From contig CANREO010000050.1 of the NCBI GenBank assembly GCA_947629635.1, positions 1 through 6,803 on the forward strand: DNA of 6,803 bases, given 5' to 3'. The DNA comes from an uncultured Clostridia bacterium. GTDB taxonomy: Bacteria > Bacillota > Clostridia > Christensenellales > CAG-917. The notes below the pieces were generated by a model, which saw only the letters and a list, made by a program, of their open reading frames with translations, did no database searches and was not told where the DNA came from. Shown piece by piece: positions 1 through 6,719 of this stretch. Made by a program: the position numbers and the translations under genes. Every line of letters starts with the position of its first letter. The stretch's first letter is position 1.

Positions 1-1130
<1,130 letters not shown>

Positions 1131-1140
1131 TATTAAAAAC

Positions 1141-1182
1141 AAACAAACCGCCTTAACAGGCGGTTTGTTTATATGATTTTTT
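1141..1182 (+). terminator. Intrinsic terminator after clpB
   Basis: A perfect 12-bp stem, AAACAAACCGCC (1141-1152) with GGCGGTTTGTTT (1159-1170), closes a 6-nt loop TTAACA. It sits 10 bp after the clpB stop codon. The T-rich 3' arm is followed by ATATGATTTTTT. The sequence is also T-rich on the minus-strand side of the stem, so it could act in both directions, but no minus-strand gene ends there. Confidence 0.9.
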
Positions 1183-1243
1183 GTTTACGGGCTGAAACCA
1201 CATACTTTTATCAAGCGGAAACACACTACAAACAGAGGTGATT

Positions 1244-1738
1244 ATGACAATAGTAAAAAGTTTATCTACACAATCTATTGCAGGGCTTGTGCTGACCCTC
1301 GTCGGAGTGCTGTTTTGCGCGTTTAGGGCAAGCCTTGTCAGTGCGCTGCTCACATGCATAGGCGTTGCCGCCGTGCTCATTTCCGTTTTATATGCTGTCG
1401 GCAAAAGATACGTAGTTGCCGGGCTGATCGCAGCTACTGGTATAACGACCGCAGTGCTTGCATGGGTGGCGGTAAAGCCCGCCCTCGCTATACTCGGAGT
1501 GGCATTGATAGGATATTCGGTTTATACGCTTATTTGCTCTATCCCAAAGATCAAATATCTAAATGCGATAGATAAAACCCGTCTTCTGCTGACTCCGTGC
1601 GTCTTTACCGCCGTGGGGATCATGTTGACGGTCAGCTGCGCATATCTGCTTGACGGGTTATTTATTGCCATCGGGATCTTGCTTATATTGCAAGGGCTCG
1701 CCATATATATTTTGAGGCTCATAGAAACGCTTCATTGA
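1244..1738 (+). CDS. Small six-helix membrane protein, DUF308/HdeD-like
   Basis: This predicted integral membrane protein of 164 residues has six hydrophobic stretches at roughly residues 10-27, 30-52, 56-78, 80-101, 115-137 and 139-158, with very short loops. The only sizeable polar loop is KIKYLNAIDKTR, between helices 4 and 5. Size and helix layout match the DUF308/HdeD group, where HdeD is known from enterobacterial acid resistance. No catalytic motif is visible and the function is unknown. I chose ATG at 1244 because GAGG at 1235-1238 lies 5 nt before it and continues as GAGGTGAT, complementary to the 16S rRNA 3' end. The in-frame GTG at 1238 would lie inside that ribosome binding site. 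The gene follows the clpB terminator, so it is probably transcribed separately. Its stop codon overlaps the end of the convergent kinase-like gene. Confidence 0.75.
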   Translation: MTIVKSLSTQSIAGLVLTLVGVLFCAFRASLVSALLTCIGVAAVLISVLYAVGKRYVVAGLIAATGITTAVLAWVAVKPALAILGVALIGYSVYTLICSIPKIKYLNAIDKTRLLLTPCVFTAVGIMLTVSCAYLLDGLFIAIGILLILQGLAIYILRLIETLH

Positions 1739-2352
1739 TCATTATCGTAAATCATGTATGCCTCTTTTATCAGCCGTACGCAATTTTCTACTCCGTACGA
1801 AGTGCTGTTGAGGCACATGTGATAGTTTGTGGGGTCACCCCATTCACTGTCCGTATAATATCTGTAGTGCCTTGCGCGCAACTTATCCGTGCTGTTTATA
1901 AGTCTCATGGCCTTTCGCTCGTCCGAAGCGGTCATATAATATTTCATGACGCGATTGACCCGATCATCCAAAGAAGCGTGGATAAATATGTTGAGACACT
2001 TGTGTTGACCCCTGAGCACATAGTCCGCGCAACGTCCTATCATCACGCACGGACCGCCTTTCGCCAACGCGACGATCGCTTCCGATTCCGCCGCAAAAAT
2101 TTTTGCTTCAAAACTGTCCAAATTGCTCCAAAGTCCGTTCCCCCATATTGTGGGAGTCACCGAAAAGGACGGCATGCCCTTCAATTTTTGCTCGTTTTCC
2201 ATGATAAAGCCGCTTGCGAGGCCGGTGTTTTGCGCCGCTTTATCTATGATTTCCTTGTCATAGACGGGCAATCCCAACTCCTCGGCGACCATTGTGCCGA
2301 TAAGCTTGCCGCCGCTGCCGTACTGTCTTGAAATAGTGATGATCGTATTCAT
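1732..2352 (-). CDS. Cytidylate-kinase-like family protein
   Basis: This 206-residue P-loop protein resembles the cytidylate-kinase-like family common in Clostridia and Bacteroidia. Those proteins are probably nucleotide or small-molecule kinases, but their substrates are mostly unproven. The N-terminus ITISRQYGSGGKLIG (5-19) carries the family's short P-loop with GSGGK. LPVYDKEIIDKAA (28-40) follows, as in this family. PCVMIGRCADYVLRG (101-115) is the second conserved block, and RVNRVMKYYMTASDERKAMRLINSTDKLRARHYRYYT (131-167) resembles the basic lid region. The canonical cmk core GPAGSGKST is absent, so it should not be called Cmk. I start it at 2352 (MNTIITISRQ) because AGGGGG lies just upstream; the ATG at 2382 would put that site inside the gene. 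It is convergent with the membrane-protein gene and divergent from the RlmI-type gene. Confidence 0.85.
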   Translation of the reverse strand: MNTIITISRQYGSGGKLIGTMVAEELGLPVYDKEIIDKAAQNTGLASGFIMENEQKLKGMPSFSVTPTIWGNGLWSNLDSFEAKIFAAESEAIVALAKGGPCVMIGRCADYVLRGQHKCLNIFIHASLDDRVNRVMKYYMTASDERKAMRLINSTDKLRARHYRYYTDSEWGDPTNYHMCLNSTSYGVENCVRLIKEAYMIYDNDQ

Positions 2353-2370
2353 ACTCGCCCCCTTTTTTTT

Positions 2371-2399
2371 ATTATCCTTCAAAAATTACGCGAGGTCAA
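2371..2399 (-). promoter_or_regulatory. Predicted sigma-70-type promoter of the cytidylate-kinase-like gene
   Basis: On the minus strand, TTGACC (-35, at 2394-2399) and GATAAT (-10, at 2371-2376) are separated by 17 bp. Each matches the consensus at five of six positions. Transcription would start in the A8 run (plus-strand T run 2363-2370), leaving a very short leader with GGGGG as the ribosome binding site. Confidence 0.7.
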
Positions 2400-2428
2400 G
2401 ACGCAAAATTAATTTAGAGCGTCTATAC

Positions 2429-2446
2429 ATTGCATTTTTTTGCAAT
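2429..2446. promoter_or_regulatory. Perfect dyad upstream of the RlmI-type gene (possible operator)
   Basis: ATTGCA (2429-2434) and TGCAAT (2441-2446) are exact inverted repeats around six T residues. The dyad covers the -35 position and the upstream half of the spacer of the promoter deduced for the downstream gene, a usual place for a repressor operator. Binding is inferred from symmetry and position only. Confidence 0.4.
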
Positions 2447-2458
2447 AGGATATATAAT
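2430..2458 (+). promoter_or_regulatory. Predicted promoter of the RlmI-type methyltransferase gene
   Basis: A perfect -10 TATAAT lies at 2453-2458. The hexamer 17 bp upstream, TTGCAT at 2430-2435, is a weak -35 (three of six). The start point would fall near 2465, giving a leader of under 20 nt with GGAGGT at 2472-2477. Confidence 0.6.
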
Positions 2459-2459
2459 T

Positions 2460-2474
2460 TCCGTATATTACGGA
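2460..2474. promoter_or_regulatory. Dyad TCCGTA-TAT-TACGGA overlapping the start region and ribosome binding site
   Basis: Exact 6-bp arms (2460-2465 and 2469-2474) flank TAT. The right arm runs into the GGAGGT ribosome binding site (2472-2477), and the dyad lies over the expected transcription start. It could be an operator or, if transcription starts far enough upstream, a weak hairpin hiding the ribosome binding site. The 3-nt loop makes the DNA-operator reading more likely. Confidence 0.35.
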
Positions 2475-2481
2475 GGTAAAA

Positions 2482-3654
2482 ATGCCATATTCGATTTATT
2501 TGAAAAAGGGTGAAGATAAACATATAAGATCCGGGCGCAGTTGGGTATACGCAAATGAGGTCGCGCGCATAGAAGGCAAGGACAAAAACGGCGCCCTAGC
2601 AAACGTGTACGATAGCGACGGCAACTTTTTGGGCAAAGGATATATCAACCATCTGTCCAAAATACTCGTGCGCATTTTTTTGCGCGAACCGGACGCGGAG
2701 GACGATGAAAATCTGTATATTTCGAGGCTTTCCGCCGCCGCGGAATACCGTAAAAAGTTGGGATTCGACAATAGTTGCAGACTCGTTTTCGCAGAAGCGG
2801 ACGATCTGCCGGCCCTCATAGTGGACAAATATGACGACATTCTTGTTTTACAATGCCTGTCATTGGGCATAGAAAAACGCAAGGATATGATCGTGCGCTG
2901 CCTTGTCAAGTTGTTTTCGCCGCGCGGCATTTACGAAAGGAGCGACGCGGCAGTGCGCAGAAAGGAGGGACTTGAAGAAATGTGCGGCGTGCTGTACGGC
3001 GAGGTGCCCGAGCGCGTAATAATAGACGAAAACGGCGTCAAAATGGCTGTAGACGTACGCAACGGGCAAAAGACGGGATATTTTTTGGATCAAAGAGACA
3101 ACAGATTTGCCATACGCCGCTATATACATAAGGGAGACAGTGTGCTGGATTGCTTTTGCAACAGCGGCGGTTTTTCCATGAACGCGGCTCTTGTCGGCGC
3201 GTCCGTGCTTGCCGTCGACATATCGGAAGCAGCGCTGAACAGCGTGCGCGAAAACGCAACGCTAAATGGATTTGACAATGTGCGCACAGAGAAGGCGGAT
3301 GTATTCGAGCTGTTGCGACGCCTTAAAGCGGAAAGCAAAAACTTTGACGCCGTAATTTTGGATCCGCCCGCATTTTGCAAAAGCGCAAACGAAGTCGGCA
3401 ACGCCTTCAGAGGATACCGCGATATCAACGTTTTAGGCATGAAACTTGTAAAAAAAGGAGGCTTTTTGATGACCTCCTCATGTTCCAGCTTTATGCTTCC
3501 GCAGATGTTTGAAAAAATGCTCTCCGAAGCCGCGTCTATAAGCGGCAGACGCGCGCGCGTCGCGGAGATCCGCACTCAAGCGCCGGATCACCCGTCTCCA
3601 CTGGCACAAGAACAAACTCAATATCTGAAGTTTTACGTCTTGCAAATCTATTGA
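2482..3654 (+). CDS. rlmI: Class I rRNA large-subunit methyltransferase, RlmI type (23S rRNA m5C)
   Basis: This is a SAM-dependent RNA methyltransferase of the RlmI/YccW family. In E. coli the enzyme makes 5-methylcytidine at position 1962 of 23S rRNA; the same target here is inferred. The 390-residue protein is close to the E. coli length. The N-terminus holds a PUA-type RNA-binding domain (about 3-70, with SGRSWVYANEVARIEG). A linking domain follows, then the Rossmann fold. It contains NGQKTGYFLDQRDNR (194-208), the SAM loop VLDCFCNSGGFS (221-232), the acidic ribose-binding segment AVDISE (244-249), LDPPAF (293-298), and TSSCS with the expected catalytic Cys334. The C-terminal HPSPLAQEQTQYLKFYVLQI is also family-typical. 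ATG 2482 is preceded by GGAGGT at ideal distance. The gene ends 15 bp before the convergent glycosyltransferase; no terminator is evident in that gap. Confidence 0.92.
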   Translation: MPYSIYLKKGEDKHIRSGRSWVYANEVARIEGKDKNGALANVYDSDGNFLGKGYINHLSKILVRIFLREPDAEDDENLYISRLSAAAEYRKKLGFDNSCRLVFAEADDLPALIVDKYDDILVLQCLSLGIEKRKDMIVRCLVKLFSPRGIYERSDAAVRRKEGLEEMCGVLYGEVPERVIIDENGVKMAVDVRNGQKTGYFLDQRDNRFAIRRYIHKGDSVLDCFCNSGGFSMNAALVGASVLAVDISEAALNSVRENATLNGFDNVRTEKADVFELLRRLKAESKNFDAVILDPPAFCKSANEVGNAFRGYRDINVLGMKLVKKGGFLMTSSCSSFMLPQMFEKMLSEAASISGRRARVAEIRTQAPDHPSPLAQEQTQYLKFYVLQIY

Positions 3655-3669
3655 GTCGCAATATCTCGT

Positions 3670-4815
3670 CTATCGCAAGCTTTTTCGAGCATACACTTCT
3701 TCTATCATCTTGTCCATTTGCAACATGCATTCGTCCACATAGCGCACCGTATCGGCAAGTTGCATTTTTGTTTCCAGCAATTGCTTTTCGCCGGGATTGT
3801 CCATCCACCAATCTATCAGCCTCGCCAAGTCGCGAGCACAATGCTTGCGGAAAACGCATCTTTCGTCGGGCACTAACTCCTTTGTAGCGCTCGAATCAGA
3901 GTCGGAGACAAGTGTCAACTTACAACATTTGATTGCTTCCAAACAGGCTATACCCTCCAATTCGACAACGGCCGGATGTACATACATGTCGCAATAATTT
4001 ATGACGTCATTCATATCTTCATGCTTAAACGTCTTAAAATCCACGGCGACGCGATACTTCTTTGCAAGGCGCGCATAATATTTGTCCCTTTGCCCTTTGC
4101 CTGCCAAAATCACCTGTATTCTGTCGCGATATTTTGACTTTGCCACTGCCTTGATGAGGGTATCCTGCGATTTTTCCCACGTATAACGCCCGACGCTCAA
4201 CAACACATATTTATCTTTATATTCGTTCGGTTTGCGGCTTTGCGCCGGCCCTATATATTTGTTGACCCCGTTTGAAATGACATATCCGTTCGTCTGCCTC
4301 TTTATACAGCTTTCAAACGTTCGACGGATAAATTGAGTCGGATAGTGGATCGCATCCACGTACTTGAAAAATCTTTTATAAAGATACTTATATGTGAATT
4401 TTTCCAAAAATTTTATGCGCTGTAAACCGACATACGACAATATATTTTCCGCCTGAAAATGAAACCCCGCAGATATCGGAATGCCGTGCTCTTTTGCATA
4501 TTTGGCAGCTTCTATGCTGATGCCGAACGGCATCGTGCAATGTATATAATCCACTCCTTTCAATACGCCTTCGAGCATAGGTTTGTCATACTTGGCAAGC
4601 GAAACGCCTATACGCGCGACATAGCGTTTCAATGATCCTACAAGGTGAATTGACGGCAAAACATAGGTATCGTCATTCAATATCCTGTCCGCGTCGCCGC
4701 ACACAAGTCTCACCGTATGCCCTTCTTCTTCGAGGTAGCGCACCAGATTCATCGTTGCGACGGCAGTGCCATTGTTTTCTCCACCCAAAATATCACATAT
4801 AACAGCGATTATCAT
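3670..4815 (-). CDS. GT4-family glycosyltransferase
   Basis: This is a retaining GT-B glycosyltransferase of family GT4, 381 residues, probably acting at the cytoplasmic face of the membrane on a lipid or cell-envelope acceptor. The N-terminal acceptor domain opens with DILGGENNGTAVATMNLVRYLEEEGHTVRLV (8-38), the usual first beta strand and glycine-rich loop. The C-terminal donor domain shows VLLSVGRYTWEKSQDTLIKA (204-223) with the Arg and Lys that contact the donor phosphates. It also holds the E-x7-E motif (Glu285 and Glu293 in VELEGIACLEA), preceded by the typical HP. GFHFQAENIL (117-126) resembles a segment in clostridial glycolipid or capsule transferases; this is only a memory of family resemblance, and neither donor nor acceptor can be assigned. 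GAGGT lies 4 nt before the ATG at 4815. It is divergent from the XRE regulator, and the promoter spacer contains a repeated operator-like site. Confidence 0.88.
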   Translation of the reverse strand: MIIAVICDILGGENNGTAVATMNLVRYLEEEGHTVRLVCGDADRILNDDTYVLPSIHLVGSLKRYVARIGVSLAKYDKPMLEGVLKGVDYIHCTMPFGISIEAAKYAKEHGIPISAGFHFQAENILSYVGLQRIKFLEKFTYKYLYKRFFKYVDAIHYPTQFIRRTFESCIKRQTNGYVISNGVNKYIGPAQSRKPNEYKDKYVLLSVGRYTWEKSQDTLIKAVAKSKYRDRIQVILAGKGQRDKYYARLAKKYRVAVDFKTFKHEDMNDVINYCDMYVHPAVVELEGIACLEAIKCCKLTLVSDSDSSATKELVPDERCVFRKHCARDLARLIDWWMDNPGEKQLLETKMQLADTVRYVDECMLQMDKMIEEVYARKSLR

Positions 4816-4845
4816 GTGTACCTCATTAGTTTCGATTTATCGTTT

Positions 4846-4875
4846 ATGATATCACACCGTTTGGTGAAAAGTCAA
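4846..4875 (-). promoter_or_regulatory. Predicted promoter of the glycosyltransferase gene
   Basis: On the minus strand, TTGACT (-35, 4870-4875) and TATCAT (-10, 4846-4851) each match the consensus at five of six positions, with an 18-bp spacer. The spacer is almost filled by the first operator-like repeat. The start point would be about 4839, some 24 nt before the ATG. Confidence 0.7.
4853..4866. promoter_or_regulatory. Operator-like site 1 (CACACCGTTTGGTG)
   Basis: An inverted repeat CACC-GTTT-GGTG sits inside the -35/-10 spacer of the glycosyltransferase promoter. Its last 10 bases, CCGTTTGGTG (4857-4866), recur exactly in site 2, 29 bp away. A protein bound here would block RNA polymerase. 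The divergent XRE-family protein is the obvious candidate, by inference. Confidence 0.55.
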
Positions 4876-4882
4876 GTATGCT

Positions 4883-4898
4883 ACGCCGTTTGGTGTAA
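4883..4898. promoter_or_regulatory. Operator-like site 2 (near-palindrome around CCGTTTGGTG)
   Basis: ACGCCGTTTGGTGT lies at the centre of a near-palindrome, with arms TACGCC and GGTGTA broken by one mismatched pair around GTTT; its edges fall within about one base of the stated limits. It repeats CCGTTTGGTG (4886-4895) and ends about 10 bp before the XRE start codon, a good place for autorepression. Confidence 0.5.
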
Positions 4899-4907
4899 AC
4901 TACCTAT

Positions 4908-5129
4908 ATGAGCGTTTACTCCGAAATTTTTGCCGTAAGACTTAAGGAACTCATAGGCAGCATGTCCGTCAACGAGTTTGCAAAACAAGTAAAAATACCG
5001 CAACAGACCGTGTGGCGGTATTTGCACTGTCAACGCGAAATCACTTTGGAAAACCTTTGCAAAATCGCAGATTTTTTTCATGAATCAGTAGACTTCCTTA
5101 TCGGCAGATCGGAGTATGATTCGATTTGA
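4908..5129 (+). CDS. Small XRE-family (Cro/CI-type) DNA-binding regulator
   Basis: This 73-residue protein is essentially a lone helix-turn-helix domain of the Cro/CI (HTH_3) type. After VYSEIFAVRLKELIG, the helix-turn-helix covers about residues 20-42 (VNEFAKQVKIPQQTVWRYLHCQ, with QQTVWRYL as the recognition helix). It ends with the family-typical ITLENLCKIADFFHESVDFLIGR. There is no sensor or dimerisation domain beyond the HTH. The ATG at 4908 gives the usual family N-terminus, and an in-frame stop at 4896-4898 rules out a longer form. No convincing ribosome binding site precedes it; the nearest match is GGTG, 12 nt upstream. Two copies of an operator-like repeat lie directly upstream, pointing to self-regulation and to control of the divergent glycosyltransferase. 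Confidence 0.88.
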   Translation: MSVYSEIFAVRLKELIGSMSVNEFAKQVKIPQQTVWRYLHCQREITLENLCKIADFFHESVDFLIGRSEYDSI

Positions 5130-5157
5130 TCCGAACGTAATCCGATGTTTTTTATTT
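5108..5157 (+). terminator. Possible weak terminator after the XRE gene
   Basis: ATCGGA (5108-5113) can pair with TCCGAT (5141-5146), and inside it TTCGAT (5120-5125) with ATCCGAA (5129-5135, one bulged C). The structure is followed by G and TTTTTTATTT (5148-5157). The interior loops make it weak, and its 5' side lies within the coding region. Confidence 0.35.
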
Positions 5158-5160
5158 GAG

Positions 5161-6159
5161 CTATTGTAATTTTACGCCCAACATATCGCTCAAAAGATCT
5201 TTGTTTTCGAAGAACTGACCGCCGCCTATAGCAACGGCGCCCTCCATATCCTTTAACACTGTTACCGGAAGTTCCAGGCACTGCTCCAAATACTCGGCAA
5301 ATCCCGGTATATGCAACGAGCCGCCCGAGAGAAATACGCCCTTGCGCAGAATTTCCGCAGACAGATCGGGAGGAGTCTGCTTAAGGACGGATTCGATAAC
5401 TTCGATTATACTTTCGACAAGCGGTAAAACGGCCTCTCTCATCTCCCCCGCAGACACAAACAAACTGCGTGGATTGCCATCTCTGCCGCCGCCCGATACG
5501 GCATATGTACTTTGATCGTTGGCGTAGAAGGACAGCGCGGTTTTTTTCAAATTTTCCACGGTGTATTCTCCCAAAATAACGCCGTAACGCTTTTCGAAAT
5601 TTTTTATAATTGCGTCGTTAAATGCGTCACCGGCGATATTGACCGAGCAACCGGTCGCGATGCCGTGATTTGTCACAGCGGCTATTTCCGTCCTGCCACC
5701 GCCTATATCCACAAACAGACCTCCGACGCTGTTTGTGTAAGCAAGCAAACTAAGGGGCGCTTCGACAAGCGTCACTTCCTTTATACCAGCTTTGAGGCAA
5801 CATTTTTCCACCGCCTGCCTTTCTGAGCCGGAGGACGAACAACATATCGATACAAACGCTTTTATAGTGGGTTTAAATAACTTTTGCGGAATGATTTTCG
5901 CCAAAAAACTGCCAAGCAATTTTGCGGCCATATCCACGTCGACAACAACGCCCTCTTTTATAGGCGCTATGAGTCTTGCCGCCCCCATAGAACTTGTGCC
6001 GATATTGCTTGCCCTATAACCAACGTCACGCAGCTCCGTCCGATTGCGCACCTTTTCCACAATAGCGAGAGCAGGCTCCCTGAGCACTATGCCGGCGCCT
6101 CTTTGAAATATTGTGATAAATTTGCTTCCCAAGTCTATAGAAAGTTCAATCGTTGCCAT
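5161..6159 (-). CDS. Divergent MreB-like bacterial actin
   Basis: This is an actin-fold ATPase of the MreB family; such proteins form membrane-associated filaments that guide cell-wall synthesis and cell shape. The 332-residue length is normal for MreB. Visible motifs are phosphate-1 SIDLGSKFITIFQRG (7-21) followed by GIVLREPALA, then IAPIKEGVVVDVD (64-76), and the catalytic-glutamate segment LVEAPLSLLAY (131-141, Glu133). Next come phosphate-2 FVDIGGGRTEIA (149-160), VNIAGDAFNDAIIKNFEKRYGVILGE (173-198) and the adenosine motif GVFLSGGSLHIPG (274-286). Several normally strict residues differ: DLGTAN is DLGSKF, DIGGGTTE is DIGGGRTE, and the usual PSG loop reads CCSSSG (106-111). It may therefore be a specialised paralogue rather than the main MreB. 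The start at 6159 overlaps the end of maf by 14 bp, with GGTGTGA upstream, suggesting translational coupling. No mreC or mreD follows. Confidence 0.85.
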   Translation of the reverse strand: MATIELSIDLGSKFITIFQRGAGIVLREPALAIVEKVRNRTELRDVGYRASNIGTSSMGAARLIAPIKEGVVVDVDMAAKLLGSFLAKIIPQKLFKPTIKAFVSICCSSSGSERQAVEKCCLKAGIKEVTLVEAPLSLLAYTNSVGGLFVDIGGGRTEIAAVTNHGIATGCSVNIAGDAFNDAIIKNFEKRYGVILGEYTVENLKKTALSFYANDQSTYAVSGGGRDGNPRSLFVSAGEMREAVLPLVESIIEVIESVLKQTPPDLSAEILRKGVFLSGGSLHIPGFAEYLEQCLELPVTVLKDMEGAVAIGGGQFFENKDLLSDMLGVKLQ

Positions 6160-6718
6160 TTGTCACACCGTGCCTTTTGAGTACGCGCATCAGTTTCTCC
6201 TTGGGCAGTCCCATGATGTTGGAATAACTTCCCCGATACCTTTCCACCACTCTGCTGTCCTGTATTCCGTATGCCCCTGCCTTGTCATAGGGAGCGCACT
6301 CTTTGAGATATGTTTTTATAAAATCCTCTGACAGATTTTTCATTTTGACGCGAGAACGAACCGTAAAACTCTCGCTACTGTCGCCATAACGCACAGTCAC
6401 GCCCGTATACACGGTATGCCATCTTCCGGACAACTCTTTCAGCATTTGTGCAGCGCGTTCATAGCAAAGCGGTTTACCGTATATCTTTCCTTCCAAAACG
6501 ACCGTCGTATCCGCCGCGATCACCATAGCGTCCGTGTCTATCGCCTCGGCTTTGAGCTTTGACAACTCTCTCACCATACGTAACGGCGTCGCGCATTCGA
6601 CGGCGCGCTCGTCCACGTTCGGAGGCGCGACCTCGAATTCCAACCCCATATCGCGCAATATGTCTTTGCGTCGCGGCGATTGTGACGCCAACACTATGCG
6701 GCCGGAAAATCTTTTCAT
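6146..6718 (-). CDS. maf: Maf-family nucleoside triphosphate pyrophosphatase (dTTP/UTP type)
   Basis: Maf proteins are cytosolic pyrophosphatases that hydrolyse dTTP, UTP and modified pyrimidine nucleotides to monophosphates. They are thought to clean the nucleotide pool and are linked to division arrest. The 190-residue length is normal. The signature LASQSPRRKDIL (10-21) carries the phosphate-binding SPRR. VIAADTTVVLEGKIYGKP (66-83) contains the catalytic Asp70 and Lys82, and YDKAGAYGIQ (144-153) and GSYSNIMGLP (163-172) complete the active site. This combination fits the YhdE-type dTTP/UTP enzymes better than the m7GTP type. ATG 6718 lies 1 nt after the stop of the upstream gene and has no clear ribosome binding site, so translation is probably coupled. 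It precedes an MreB-like gene, as maf often does near mreB in Bacillota; the radC gene found between them in Bacillus subtilis is absent. Confidence 0.93.
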   Translation of the reverse strand: MKRFSGRIVLASQSPRRKDILRDMGLEFEVAPPNVDERAVECATPLRMVRELSKLKAEAIDTDAMVIAADTTVVLEGKIYGKPLCYERAAQMLKELSGRWHTVYTGVTVRYGDSSESFTVRSRVKMKNLSEDFIKTYLKECAPYDKAGAYGIQDSRVVERYRGSYSNIMGLPKEKLMRVLKRHGVTNGND

Positions 6719-6719
6719 A

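Noticed and set aside
1181..1208. Promoter for the DUF308-like gene (TTGTTT and TACTTT, 16-bp spacer)
   Set aside because: Each hexamer matches the consensus at only three positions and overlaps the terminator tail; too weak to list.
1735..2331. Long plus-strand open frame opposite the kinase-like gene
   Set aside because: It mirrors the minus-strand gene, has no ribosome binding site or recognisable domain, and the minus-strand product has clear family motifs.
2353..2382. Longer kinase-like protein starting MKDNKKKGAS at 2382
   Set aside because: The extra codons cover the A8 run and the GGGGG ribosome binding site and part of the -10 element. The family N-terminus fits the ATG at 2352.
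3640..3690. Terminator between the RlmI-type gene and the glycosyltransferase
   Set aside because: CTTGC and GCAAG can pair, but across a loop of about 30 nt and without a proper T run.
6162..6170. TCACACCGT before the MreB-like start as a third copy of the XRE operator
   Set aside because: It shares only the left 9 bases with site 1 and lacks the TTGGTG half; it lies inside maf, so chance is likely.
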